Source of the DNA: Chryseobacterium glaciei
GTDB taxonomy: Bacteria; Bacteroidota; Bacteroidia; Flavobacteriales; Weeksellaceae
Length of the DNA: 64,000 bases
Direction: 5' to 3'
Assembly (NCBI RefSeq): GCF_001648155.1
Contig: NZ_CP015199.1
Location: 2,490,501 to 2,554,500, forward strand
The notes below the pieces were generated by a model that was not told the DNA's origin, did no database searches, and was given only the letters and a program-made list of their open reading frames with translations. Below are positions 9,657-17,711 of this stretch, in pieces; position 1 is the first letter of the stretch; each line of letters begins with the position of its first letter. The translations under genes were made by a program, and so were the position numbers.

Positions 9657-9660
9657 TTAA

Positions 9661-10884
9661 TTATTTCATTAAAATTTGAGAAAGATCCTCCCAAAACATC
9701 GGATAAGATTTTTCGACTACATTTTCTTCTTCAATATGTAATTCTTTGATCAGACAAAACGGAGCAAAACTCATGGCCATTCTGTGATCTTGGTACGTTT
9801 TAATAGAAATGTTTTCTTCCGGTTCGTTGAAGCTAATTGATTTGATCGTTAAATCTGTAATTTCAGTTTCTGTTCCAAGTTTTTTCAATTCGATATGTAA
9901 AGCTGAAAGTCGGTCGGTTTCTTTTACTTTTAAAGTTCCTAATCCTGAAATTTCAAATGGAATTTTCAATGCAGCAGCCGTTACACAAAGAGTTTGTGCG
10001 ATGTCCGGGCAATTATTCATATCCAAAATAATCTTCTCTGGGAATGAAAAGTTCGGATCTGGTTGAAGGGTAAGCTTGTGTTCATCTTCTGAGAAAGTCG
10101 TTTTAATTCCGAAAAATTCTTCATAAATCTTTGCAATCGCAGAATCTCCTTGAGTTGATTCTTTGTAAAAACTTTTCAGATGAATTGTTTCTCTTCCTAA
10201 TGCACAGATAGAGTAGAAGTAAGATGCAGAACTCCAGTCACTTTCAACCTCATAATTGATAATTGATGAATGATCATTGATGAATGATTCGACTTTTATT
10301 ACATTGCCAACAAAGCTGTTTTTAATTCCGAATTTTGTTAAAATATCCAGTGTCATTTCAATGTAAGATCTTGAAGTAACTTCACCTACTAGATTAATTT
10401 CTAATCCGTTTTCCAATTTTCCTGCGATAAGCAAAAGAGAAGTAATGAACTGACTTGAAATATTGGCAGGAACGTTAACCTGCGTTTGAGTAATTTTCTT
10501 TCCTGTAATTTTTAAAGGTGGAAAACCTTCATTTTCCATGTACTCAATTTCTATATCTAAATCTTGAAGAGCGCTTGCCAAATTCTTGATTGGCCTTTCC
10601 TTCATTCTTTTTGAACCCGTAAGAATTGTAGTTTTTCCTTCGGCGATAGAATAATAAGATGTAAGAAAACGCATTGCTGTTCCTGCATGGTGAATGTCTA
10701 CAGTTTCAGTAGTTTCAGACAACGCTTTTTTCAGCAATTGGGTGTCCTGAGAATTGGATAAATTCCCGATTTTTATATTTTTAAACAGACTTTCTAAAAT
10801 CAACAAACGATTCGAAATACTTTTCGAACCGCTGATTTGTACTGTTTTATCTCCAATTAATTTTGATTTTTCTAGCTTCTTCAT
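9661..10884 (-). CDS. aroA: 3-phosphoshikimate 1-carboxyvinyltransferase (EPSP synthase)
   Basis: 407 residues from ATG 10884; an in-frame extension to 10968 reads through an intergenic repeat (MLEVGCRKF...) and is rejected. The enzyme transfers the enolpyruvyl group of PEP to shikimate-3-phosphate, the sixth step of chorismate synthesis, in the cytoplasm. Visible family features are Lys21 and SNR (24-26) at the N-terminal substrate site, HAGTAMRFL (66-74, the variant of GNAGTAMR), ERPIK, LKVKETDRL and the C-terminal DHRMAMSFAP. The first residues of the GTAMR motif are HHA instead of GNA, a variation seen in Bacteroidota. It lies in the minus-strand run between the MazG-like gene and small exported proteins. 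Confidence 0.95.
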   Translation of the reverse strand: MKKLEKSKLIGDKTVQISGSKSISNRLLILESLFKNIKIGNLSNSQDTQLLKKALSETTETVDIHHAGTAMRFLTSYYSIAEGKTTILTGSKRMKERPIKNLASALQDLDIEIEYMENEGFPPLKITGKKITQTQVNVPANISSQFITSLLLIAGKLENGLEINLVGEVTSRSYIEMTLDILTKFGIKNSFVGNVIKVESFINDHSSIINYEVESDWSSASYFYSICALGRETIHLKSFYKESTQGDSAIAKIYEEFFGIKTTFSEDEHKLTLQPDPNFSFPEKIILDMNNCPDIAQTLCVTAAALKIPFEISGLGTLKVKETDRLSALHIELKKLGTETEITDLTIKSISFNEPEENISIKTYQDHRMAMSFAPFCLIKELHIEEENVVEKSYPMFWEDLSQILMK

Positions 10885-10893
10885 TGTTCTTCT

Positions 10894-10974
10894 AAGTTGG
10901 AAGCAAGAAGCTGGAAGTGGGAGGTGAAATGTTTCATTTAAAAACTTCCGACATCCAACTTCCAACATCCAGCT
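10894..10974. repeat. Imperfect inverted repeat (GGAAGTTGGA words) upstream of aroA
   Basis: The left arm is rich in GTTGGAAGC/AAGCTGGAAG and the right arm in its complement (AACTTCCAACATCCAGCT), around a central AAATGTTTCATTT. It fills the space between mazG-like and aroA, overlapping the last bases of the former. Confidence 0.6.
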
Positions 10975-11299
10975 ATTTTAATTTTTCATTATTCTGATGA
11001 CGGTCTTTATCGCGATCAGTTTTTATCTTCATTTTTTTATCAAAAGCTTCCTGCAGATTGACTCCGGTTTGGTTGGCAAGACATAAAGTTACAAACAATA
11101 CATCTGCTAATTCTTCACCAAGATCTTTGCTTTTATCGCTTTCTTTTTCACTTTGTTCGCCATATCTTCTGGCGATAATTCTGGCAACTTCACCTACTTC
11201 TTCGGTCAGCATTGCCATATTGGTCAGTTCATTGAAATAACGGACGCCAATTGTTTTTATCCATTCGTCAACTTGCTGCTGCAGATTTGTAATTTCCAT
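10973..11299 (-). CDS. MazG-like nucleotide pyrophosphohydrolase
   Basis: 108 residues, the size of single-domain MazG/iMazG enzymes. The two metal-binding acidic motifs are present: EEVGE at 33-37 and EELAD at 62-66 within a four-helix arrangement. Such enzymes hydrolyse (d)NTPs to NMP and pyrophosphate for nucleotide-pool cleaning; the exact substrate is not evident. Its ATG overlaps the TAA of the upstream lipoprotein gene by one base (TAATG), and aroA follows after a repeat element, so the three genes probably share a message. Confidence 0.88.
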   Translation of the reverse strand: MEITNLQQQVDEWIKTIGVRYFNELTNMAMLTEEVGEVARIIARRYGEQSEKESDKSKDLGEELADVLFVTLCLANQTGVNLQEAFDKKMKIKTDRDKDRHQNNEKLK

Positions 11300-12708
11300 T
11301 ATTGATAGGCTCCAAGTGTTGGACTAGTCGTTCTTGATACGTTTACAATGTCTGTAGGAACGGTTCCTGCAATGGTTGTATTTCCTTTTCCTCTCGCGAA
11401 AGAAGCTGGTTTTACTCTTAAATTAAGATGAGCCGTAAAATAGTTTACAAACTGGGGATCTTCATTTTTATAACTCTGGATTACATTTGGATTGCTGTCA
11501 AAAGGAAACCCTGCTTCTGTTGTTCCTGAATATTTCAATAAACTGCTTTGAATGATAAAATTAAACTGTTGTCCCGGTGTTTGCTCAAAACTTACAGAAT
11601 TATCTCTGTCAGAATAGACGATGCTATTTCTTATATTAAGTTGCTGTAATGCGCCTTGCTCGGTTTGTCCGGCATCGTTTTTCCATTCGTTGGTTGCGAA
11701 AATTCCGTTTCTGTTCATTGAGGAAAGAACTTGAGAATAATTAGCAATCGTAGCATGAGTGTACGTATGATTTCCACCTTTGAAAATTCCAATACAAGAT
11801 TCTCCGCAGTTGTTCATGACTAAGTTTTTAGCATTTACTGTAGAAGCAACAGCGTATATTCCATATTCCTGGAAAGTATGAATGAAAGAATTGCTTATCG
11901 TTGCGTTAGTCTGTCTCATATCTAAACCTCTGTTTCCTCCGAAAAGTCTTGCGTGATTCATATTTAGGGTAGAATTGGCAGCCATTCTGATAGAGTTCCA
12001 GTTTTTAGGAATTGTATCATAATAAGGATCATTTCTGTCTCCTCGAAGAATAACTTCCTTGTCTAAGGTTCCATTAATATTTAAAGTAGATCCTGTAGAC
12101 ACTTTCATTCCGCTGTTTTTGTGGAAATACACTTTCGTTCCGGCCTGAATATTCAATACTACACTAGGATTAACGGTAAGGTCTCCGTAAATAATTTTAG
12201 CCTTATCATTATTCCATGTTGTATTGCTACTGATAACATTTGGGTTGGAAGGTGTCTGAATAAAAAACTCAGCATCCTGAACCACAGAAAATAAAGTAAC
12301 GTGTTGCTGACCCGCCGGACTGGTGAAAATTACTTTATCTTCAGCAATCGCTTCCGGACCTGTTGCCTCAGGAGCAATTTCAACGAAAATGTATAAACTG
12401 TCATTTTTTCTTAACGGAACATCTTTAAAATCATATCCGGATTTTCCGTCTACATTTATTTTATATAAAGAGGTTGCTCCTTTTTCAAGGTTTATTCTTG
12501 GGATAAGAATGTCCTTATCTTCATTATTATATACTTTTACAGCATAGGTTTCAGATCGAACCTGATGATAAACCGTATCACAGAATACAGTATCTCTTGA
12601 AAAGCTAAGTTGCTGTGAAGGAGCATCGAAATTGATGTCATCCTTGTTACAAGATACCGCAATGAGAAGCATCCAAAAAGAAAAAGCCAGTAATAATTTG
12701 AATTTCAT
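11299..12708 (-). CDS. Lipoprotein with predicted right-handed beta-helix
   Basis: 469 residues. The signal peptide ends in a lipobox (LLIAVSC, Cys20). After an N-terminal beta-sandwich-like region (FSRDTVFCDTVYHQ), residues about 160-420 show short repeated strands with stacked Asn/Gly turns (GDLTVNPSVVLNIQAGTKVYF, MKVSTGSTLNINGTL, NHARLFGGNRGLDM, NATISNSFIHTF), the pattern of parallel beta-helix proteins such as NosD/pectate-lyase-like families. No catalytic residues can be assigned. First gene of the minus-strand operon through aroA to the SDR; divergent from the L31 gene. Similar lipoproteins are common in Flavobacteriia next to aroA/mazG, but function is unknown. Confidence 0.78.
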   Translation of the reverse strand: MKFKLLLAFSFWMLLIAVSCNKDDINFDAPSQQLSFSRDTVFCDTVYHQVRSETYAVKVYNNEDKDILIPRINLEKGATSLYKINVDGKSGYDFKDVPLRKNDSLYIFVEIAPEATGPEAIAEDKVIFTSPAGQQHVTLFSVVQDAEFFIQTPSNPNVISSNTTWNNDKAKIIYGDLTVNPSVVLNIQAGTKVYFHKNSGMKVSTGSTLNINGTLDKEVILRGDRNDPYYDTIPKNWNSIRMAANSTLNMNHARLFGGNRGLDMRQTNATISNSFIHTFQEYGIYAVASTVNAKNLVMNNCGESCIGIFKGGNHTYTHATIANYSQVLSSMNRNGIFATNEWKNDAGQTEQGALQQLNIRNSIVYSDRDNSVSFEQTPGQQFNFIIQSSLLKYSGTTEAGFPFDSNPNVIQSYKNEDPQFVNYFTAHLNLRVKPASFARGKGNTTIAGTVPTDIVNVSRTTSPTLGAYQ

Positions 12709-12788
12709 CGAAATTAAAGTTTAAATAGATTTCAAATTTAACGAAAATACTTTAATTTTCTTATCCTGAAAAAAATATTACACGAGTA

Positions 12789-12819
12789 TTTGGAAATTAG
12801 AAAAAATATTGTATTTTTG
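12789..12819 (+). promoter_or_regulatory. Consensus Bacteroidota promoter of rpmE2
   Basis: TTTG at 12789-12792, 19 bases, then TATTTTTG at 12812-12819 exactly matches the TTTG/TANNTTTG consensus. Transcription would start near 12826, giving a leader of about 65 bases. Confidence 0.7.
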
Positions 12820-12891
12820 CACCCTAAAATTAGCAGAGAAATACCATTACTATTTCGAAAGCAAAACTTTAATTTTTTAAAAAATTGTATT

Positions 12892-13143
12892 ATGAAAAAC
12901 GGAATTCACCCAGAAAATTATAGACTTGTTGTTTTCAAAGATATGAGTAACGACGAGGTGTTTCTTTGCAAATCTACTGCAGAGACTAAAGATACTATCG
13001 AGTATGAAGGACAAGAGTATCCTTTACTTAAAATGGAAATCTCTTCTACTTCTCACCCTTTCTACACAGGAAAAGTGAAGTTGGTTGATACTGCAGGTAG
13101 AGTAGACAAGTTCATGAACAAGTACAAAAAATTCTCTAAGTAA
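12892..13143 (+). CDS. rpmE2: Type B 50S ribosomal protein L31
   Basis: 83 residues from ATG 12892 ([17 protein letters not shown]); the longer in-frame ORF from 12790 begins inside the promoter and is not translated. The sequence matches type B (zinc-free) L31: HPENY start, [29 protein letters not shown] and the basic tail FMNKYKKF. The CxxC zinc motif of type A L31 is absent; only one Cys (CKSTAET) is present. In many bacteria the type B form replaces the zinc form under zinc starvation, but in Flavobacteriia it appears to be the main copy. Monocistronic: strong promoter upstream, terminator 22 bases after the stop. Confidence 0.96.
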   Translation: MKNGIHPENYRLVVFKDMSNDEVFLCKSTAETKDTIEYEGQEYPLLKMEISSTSHPFYTGKVKLVDTAGRVDKFMNKYKKFSK

Positions 13144-13165
13144 TTTTTTGCTACTAAAAAATATT

Positions 13166-13197
13166 AAAGCCTTCCAAAACCATTGGAAGGCTTTTTT
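13166..13197 (+). terminator. Intrinsic terminator of rpmE2
   Basis: AAAGCCTTCCAA pairs with TTGGAAGGCTTT (12 bp, 5-base loop) followed by TTTT. Confidence 0.85.
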
Positions 13198-13287
13198 GTT
13201 TGTAAATAGAAGTTAGTTTTTAAGTTAAGTTTGATTTAAGTTTAGATTTTGGTCTCTATTTAAAATAATTCAGGAAAATTTTATTTG

Positions 13288-13372
13288 TATTTTTGCATTA
13301 GGTAGAAATTAGCTAAAAAAATGAGATAATAGATTTTATTCCATCTACGAATTTCTAACTACTAACTTTTAA
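13288..13372 (+). promoter_or_regulatory. -7 box and inverted-repeat leader of the GlmU-family gene
   Basis: TATTTTTG at 13288-13295 is a good -7 element (no clear -33). The predicted leader then holds TTAGGTAGAAATTAG near 13298 and, at 13344-13372, an imperfect complement (TTTCTAACTACTAAC), an inverted repeat built of TAGAAATTAG words. Upstream, 13200-13250 also contains repeated TTAAGTTTGATTTAAGTTTAG words. Confidence 0.45.
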
Positions 13373-13387
13373 CATCTTATATAAAAA

Positions 13388-14548
13388 ATGCAATTAGTAT
13401 TTTCAGATGCGCAATATTGGGAAGATTTTCTTCCGCTTACTTTTACCCGTCCCGTTGCCGAAATGCGATGCGGAATTCTTACTTTCTCCGAAAGATGGCA
13501 GAAAATTCTAGAAAACACGGAAATTTCTTATTTCACGGAAAATTATTTACAGCAAAAATTTAAAAATCCTGAAGAAAAAGAAAGTCTTTTTTTAGTTACT
13601 AATTTTTTACCTACTGAAAATGTAATTCAACAAATTAAAGATCTGAAACAAGGTGAAGCTTTGGTTTATGAAGACGAGTTGGTCGCAGCAAAGATCAATA
13701 TGAAAGATTTTTCGCTTCATCAGATCGAAAAAATGACTGATATTAAAGAAGAACTGATTTTCTTTAAAAAGCCAACAGACCTATTTACTTATAATCATCA
13801 GGCAATCGATTTTGATTTTGAATTGCTTACAAAAGATAGAACTTCTCAGGAACTTTCTTCAACCAACGGATTTTTGGGAGATAAAAAAGACCTGTTCATA
13901 GAAGAAGGAGCGCAAGTTGAGTTTTCAACGATCAATACAAAAACCGGAAAGATCTACATCGGCAAAAATGCTGAGGTGATGGAAGGATGTAACCTTCGCG
14001 GCCCTATTTCATTAGGTGAAGGATCTAAATTTCATTTGGGATCTAAAATTTACGGTGCAACAACTATTGGCCCTCAATGTAAAGTGGGTGGCGAAGTTAA
14101 TAATATTATTATTTTTGGACACTCCAGCAAAGGACATGACGGTTTCATTGGAAATTCTGTGATTGGTGAATGGTGTAATTTCGGGGCAGATACGAATTCA
14201 TCCAACCTTAAAAATAATTACGGACATGTAAAACTTTGGAACTACAGAACCAAAGCTTTTGAAGATACAGGATTACAGTTTGCGGGTTTAATTATGGGCG
14301 ACCATTCTAAAACCGCGATCAATACTCAATTAAATACAGGAACCGTTGTAGGTGTTGCTTCTAATATTTTTAAAGAAGGCTTTCCTCCCAATCTTATCGA
14401 GAATTTTTCCTGGGGCGGATTTAAAGGCGATGAAAAATTTAAATTAGATAAAGCCTACGAAGTTGCAGAAAAAGCAATGGCAAGACGAAAAGTGGCTCTA
14501 ACAGATGATGATAAGGCTATTTTGAAATATGTTTTTGAAATGTATTAA
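13388..14548 (+). CDS. GlmU-family sugar nucleotidyltransferase/acetyltransferase
   Basis: 386 residues. It matches the alternative GlmU-type family of Bacteroidota: an N-terminal domain beginning with LVFSDAQYWEDFLPLTFTRP, a degenerate nucleotidyltransferase fold, and a C-terminal left-handed beta-helix (about 165-340: GKIYIGKNAEVMEGCNLRGP, SKIYGATTIGPQCKVGGEV) with hexapeptide repeats typical of acyltransferases. By family analogy it may activate or acetylate an amino-sugar phosphate for cell-wall precursor synthesis, probably UDP-GlcNAc. The usual LXXGxGTRM pyrophosphorylase loop of true GlmU is missing, so nucleotidyltransferase activity is uncertain. Monocistronic, terminator immediately after. 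Confidence 0.85.
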   Translation: MQLVFSDAQYWEDFLPLTFTRPVAEMRCGILTFSERWQKILENTEISYFTENYLQQKFKNPEEKESLFLVTNFLPTENVIQQIKDLKQGEALVYEDELVAAKINMKDFSLHQIEKMTDIKEELIFFKKPTDLFTYNHQAIDFDFELLTKDRTSQELSSTNGFLGDKKDLFIEEGAQVEFSTINTKTGKIYIGKNAEVMEGCNLRGPISLGEGSKFHLGSKIYGATTIGPQCKVGGEVNNIIIFGHSSKGHDGFIGNSVIGEWCNFGADTNSSNLKNNYGHVKLWNYRTKAFEDTGLQFAGLIMGDHSKTAINTQLNTGTVVGVASNIFKEGFPPNLIENFSWGGFKGDEKFKLDKAYEVAEKAMARRKVALTDDDKAILKYVFEMY

Positions 14549-14554
14549 ATGATA

Positions 14555-14585
14555 AAACCCTCCAAATTTGGAGGGTTTATTTTTT
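14555..14585 (+). terminator. Intrinsic terminator after GlmU-family gene
   Basis: AAACCCTCC...GGAGGGTTT is a perfect palindrome (14555-14578) followed by a T-rich tract. Confidence 0.85.
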
Positions 14586-14609
14586 TACGAACGTGCGCTA
14601 TTTATTCCA

Positions 14610-15188
14610 CTATGCTAAGCATGTTCTCTTTGGCTTTTTATTATAGGGAGCATAGCCGATATTATTTGTATTATTGTTTTCTGTATAAAAACTAATTCTT
14701 TCTTTTAACGTCGTATTCTTTTTATTTAAAAATAGTTTTTTTATACTTTTCCCATTTCTTCCTTTAAAGCCTTTGTTAGTGGATTTTAAAGCATCGAATT
14801 GATATTTCATATAAGTAAATTTTCCATCAGTATCCTTTGACAAGTAAAGCAGGATATATTCATAATTTTTAAAATCAGGAGTTCCGTAATGATCATAGGC
14901 TTCAAACTCAATAGTATGTTTATTTATTTTATTAAAAACATTTTGCAGAATCTGATAGTTACATTTAAACTCTTGATCCAAATTGACGATAATAATTGAA
15001 TCATTAGAGTTTGGATCTTTAATTTTTTGTTTATTATTTAAAATTTCTTCTATTGAAATTTTCTTGCCAACAAAGGCGTAAAGATTTATATTTTCATCTT
15101 CTTCGTAAAAATTTGATTCTGCAATTTGTTTTTGAGAATTACAGCTCCAAAAAAACATTAAAACTAAAAATAGAATATGTACTTTCAT
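14610..15188 (-). CDS. Lipoprotein of unknown function
   Basis: 192 residues with lipobox MFFWSC (Cys16). The mature part is polar and beta/alpha mixed with no recognised domain. Its C-terminus (GYAPYNKKPKR) closely resembles the end of the next gene upstream (GCAPYNEMPRG), followed by different residues, so the two share at least a C-terminal motif and may be diverged duplicates. It follows that gene by 23 bases on the same strand. Function not known. Confidence 0.7.
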   Translation of the reverse strand: MKVHILFLVLMFFWSCNSQKQIAESNFYEEDENINLYAFVGKKISIEEILNNKQKIKDPNSNDSIIIVNLDQEFKCNYQILQNVFNKINKHTIEFEAYDHYGTPDFKNYEYILLYLSKDTDGKFTYMKYQFDALKSTNKGFKGRNGKSIKKLFLNKKNTTLKERISFYTENNNTNNIGYAPYNKKPKRTCLA

Positions 15189-15211
15189 TTAAAATTATGG
15201 CTAAAATGTTT

Positions 15212-15748
15212 TTACTGCTTAATTAATGTAAACTCTCCCCTTGGCATTTCATTATAAGGGGCACAACCGGTATCATCAACTATCATTTCCTGTTCAGTGT
15301 AATAAATATAATGCATTTGGGTTTTCTGAGGATTGTCAAAATTAATAACTATTTGTCCGCCTATACATAGATCAGAAAAATAGAATCTCAATTTAGCTTT
15401 TGTACTGTTTACAAATCCTAAACTACTTACTTTTGCTTTTTCTTCAGGCAAATTATAAGTTGAGTATAATTGATTTCCACTTGCGTCTAGCATTTTATAC
15501 CTACCCTTAATTCTATCTTTATAATATTTCCCAAGAGTGTCATAATCTTTTATTTTAGTAAATGTAATGATAAAAGTTTTTCCTTCAAAAGTTCCTTTCC
15601 AAGTTCCAACATAAGGATTAAGATCATTATTTAAATCTTTTCGATAACTTCCTTCTGCTGGCCAACCTTTTGTTTCTAATGGAATAATTTGTTGTTGAGC
15701 TTTACAGCCAATGAATATAAAACTAAATATAATTAATAAGTTTTTCAT
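15212..15748 (-). CDS. Small lipoprotein, DUF6705-like
   Basis: 178 residues from ATG 15748; the in-frame extension to 15820 overlaps the upstream gene and lacks a signal sequence, whereas MKNLLIIFSFIFIGC is a clean lipoprotein signal (Cys15). The mature domain starts NPYVGTWKGTFEGKTFIITFTK, a calycin-like beta-barrel opening, and ends GCAPYNEMPRGEFTLIKQ. This pattern resembles the DUF6705 lipoproteins that are abundant in Chryseobacterium; I assign that name from memory with moderate confidence. It sits between two other exported lipoproteins on the same strand. No function known. Confidence 0.72.
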   Translation of the reverse strand: MKNLLIIFSFIFIGCKAQQQIIPLETKGWPAEGSYRKDLNNDLNPYVGTWKGTFEGKTFIITFTKIKDYDTLGKYYKDRIKGRYKMLDASGNQLYSTYNLPEEKAKVSSLGFVNSTKAKLRFYFSDLCIGGQIVINFDNPQKTQMHYIYYTEQEMIVDDTGCAPYNEMPRGEFTLIKQ

Positions 15749-15773
15749 AATAATAAATTTAAAATTAAAAAAT

Positions 15774-17123
15774 TTAAGAACAATTATTTTCTGTAGGACT
15801 TCCGTATTCATTGTAATCAACTTTTTTAACTGTATTAGAATTTCCTTCTATTTTAAATAAAACAATATCGTTCAAATTCATTTTTTTTAATGTCTCATTG
15901 AAAAGTTTCTGCATATCTGTATGTGATAGTTCTCCTGTTTCAGTCTGAATCTCTTGAGCATTTTTAGCATACCAATTTCTCAATATATCTAATTGATCCT
16001 TTGTAAATTCGGGTGGTAAGTTTGTACCATTTCCTGTATATTGAATTTGATATGTGTTAAATATAGTATCTGGATCAGACGCTACCATTCCTCCAAATAC
16101 TGTGTCGAGAGGAGTGTTATTAGCAATAGCATTATGCAGAATAATTAAGAAAGTATTAATGTCCGCAGGTGAAAATATCTTCACAGATACATTACCATTA
16201 CTTTTATTAATATGGGTATGGCTGTAACTAAAGGTTGTTGGGTAAATTCCTACCTTCATTTTATCAGGATTTGTTGCATCAGGGTTTAAAAGGCTTGTTT
16301 GGGTCGTAATCGTTAAATTAGCTGCTGCAACTGTTTTAAAGCCGTACCCCGTTTCATTCGGATCCGATACTTTTGATTTTAAAACATCATATCTGGATTT
16401 TACTGCAGTATTATTAAAAATATTTTTTGCTTGTATACAAGGATCTTCCGGCTCTTGTGGATCTTGTGGTCCATCTCCTCCAGGGTAAGGATAAGGATCG
16501 CTATCTCCGCCACCTCCTGTGCATTCACCATCTGGGCCTACAATACCAACACAGCCTTCCTGTTGTACGTTTTTGCAGGTTGTTACATGATAGGTAGACC
16601 AAGTTCCCTGTCCTGAACCAGGATTAGAATCGCCACCACCGTTTGGTAACCAAACAGACACCGCTCTTGTAGTACAAACCAATTTACTAGTTTCGTTATT
16701 GGCTTCATTAGATAAAGCTTTTTTTGTACGAGCCGAAATGATGTTCTGGAAAAAAGTAATGTCATTCACTTCATTGGTATAAATAAAATATACATTCTTT
16801 CCGTGTCTTGGAACCTGCAATACCGAAACTACTTTTTTATTTTCCACCACAGGAACCATTAGAAAACTTTCATCAAAACGATCCATTGTTGTAGCGTAAT
16901 CCCAAAGCGGGGTTCCGTTAATTTTTTTAATGTTGGTTTCGTTTTCACGATAAACCTGTATTACATTTTTAATATACTTCTCATCTTCTTTCCAAAGGCT
17001 TTTAGATTGGTATTCATTATTAGATGGTTCCGATGTAGAATAAACATCATCATGAATACAGGAATGTAGTATAAAACTGAGGGCTACCACAAAGGATAGC
17101 CATAAGATAATTTTCTTTCTCAT
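15774..17123 (-). CDS. Lipoprotein with Gly/Pro linker and JAMM-like C-terminal domain
   Basis: 449 residues. Lipoprotein signal ends FILHSC (Cys22). Residues about 30-150 form a first domain; a low-complexity GGGDSNPGSGQG / GGGGDSDPYPYPGGDGPQDPQEPEDP linker (about 165-225) follows; the C-terminal domain (225-449) contains YSHTHI, then thirteen residues later FSPADI, which resembles the HxH...SxxD metal motif of JAMM/MPN deubiquitinase-like peptidases, with a candidate upstream Glu in NETGYGF. The spacing is longer than the canonical seven to ten, so the assignment is tentative. Surface-exposed, linker-joined domain of this kind is typical of secreted hydrolase or toxin-like lipoproteins. First gene of the three-lipoprotein run. 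Confidence 0.7.
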   Translation of the reverse strand: MRKKIILWLSFVVALSFILHSCIHDDVYSTSEPSNNEYQSKSLWKEDEKYIKNVIQVYRENETNIKKINGTPLWDYATTMDRFDESFLMVPVVENKKVVSVLQVPRHGKNVYFIYTNEVNDITFFQNIISARTKKALSNEANNETSKLVCTTRAVSVWLPNGGGDSNPGSGQGTWSTYHVTTCKNVQQEGCVGIVGPDGECTGGGGDSDPYPYPGGDGPQDPQEPEDPCIQAKNIFNNTAVKSRYDVLKSKVSDPNETGYGFKTVAAANLTITTQTSLLNPDATNPDKMKVGIYPTTFSYSHTHINKSNGNVSVKIFSPADINTFLIILHNAIANNTPLDTVFGGMVASDPDTIFNTYQIQYTGNGTNLPPEFTKDQLDILRNWYAKNAQEIQTETGELSHTDMQKLFNETLKKMNLNDIVLFKIEGNSNTVKKVDYNEYGSPTENNCS

Positions 17124-17251
17124 AAGCGTGTTTTTTAATGAGTTAAATATATAATTTTTTTATTACCCCACAAAGGTGTGAAAAACAAATTGAGAAAATA
17201 CAGTAAAAATTTACTGATTTCCGTACTATTTTTCTAAAAGAAAAAAATATG

Positions 17252-17259
17252 TAATTTTG
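17252..17259 (+). promoter_or_regulatory. -7 box of XRE regulator gene
   Basis: TAATTTTG matches TANNTTTG and overlaps the upstream TTG and ATG candidates of the next ORF, so translation should start at ATG 17278, 18 bases downstream. Confidence 0.5.
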
Positions 17260-17277
17260 ATGAAAATACTTTGTGCT

Positions 17278-17628
17278 ATGACTTTAGGTGAAAAGCTGAA
17301 AAAAGCGAGAATCAACAAAAACTTTACACAGGAATATCTTGCGGAAGTACTGAGTGTATCTCAGAAAACATATTCTAATTTTGAGAATGATAAAAGTAAG
17401 CCGGACTTTTCTCAAGTAGAAGAGATTTCAAAATTATTAGAAGTAAGTGTTTTAGATTTTTTGAGCAGTGACGGAATGTCTTTTAACTATGAAAATACAC
17501 ATGGTGGAAACAATGGCTTTATTTATCAAAATCAGCTGCCAGAAAAGCTAATAGAACAGTATGAACAAAGGCTAAAAGATAAAGATACCGAGATCGCTTA
17601 TCTCCGAAAATTGATCGATAAAAATTAA
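17278..17628 (+). CDS. XRE-family helix-turn-helix regulator
   Basis: 116 residues from ATG 17278 (MTLGEKLKKARINKN). The N-terminal 65 residues are a Cro/CI-type HTH: helix 2-helix 3 FTQEYLAEVLSVSQKTYSNFENDK. The C-terminal part (YEQRLKDKDTEIAYLRKL) is a short coiled coil likely for dimerisation. Upstream TTG/ATG candidates lie in or next to the -7 box and are unlikely starts. It is divergent from the lipoprotein run 14610-17123 with 154 bases between starts, so it could control that operon, but no operator was identified. Confidence 0.9.
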   Translation: MTLGEKLKKARINKNFTQEYLAEVLSVSQKTYSNFENDKSKPDFSQVEEISKLLEVSVLDFLSSDGMSFNYENTHGGNNGFIYQNQLPEKLIEQYEQRLKDKDTEIAYLRKLIDKN

Positions 17629-17656
17629 AACTTCAACATTTTTGAAGTTTTTTTTA
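17627..17656 (+). terminator. Intrinsic terminator of XRE gene
   Basis: AAAACTTCAA pairs with TTGAAGTTTT followed by TTTTT; it overlaps the stop codon region. Confidence 0.8.
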
Positions 17657-17711
17657 TTTATGATGTAATAGAATACAATTTTTAATTGTCTTACTAATAG
17701 ATACAAAACTC

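Noticed and set aside
9809..10066. Antisense ORF inside aroA
   Set aside because: It runs opposite to a fully conserved enzyme and has no recognisable domain; it reflects low stop frequency in the reverse frame.
10885..10968. N-terminal extension of aroA (MLEVGCRKF...)
   Set aside because: It is translation of an intergenic inverted repeat; the real ATG at 10884 follows AGAAGAACA and gives the normal EPSP synthase N-terminus.
12790..12891. N-terminal extension of L31
   Set aside because: The region contains the promoter and untranslated leader; L31 type B starts [10 protein letters not shown].
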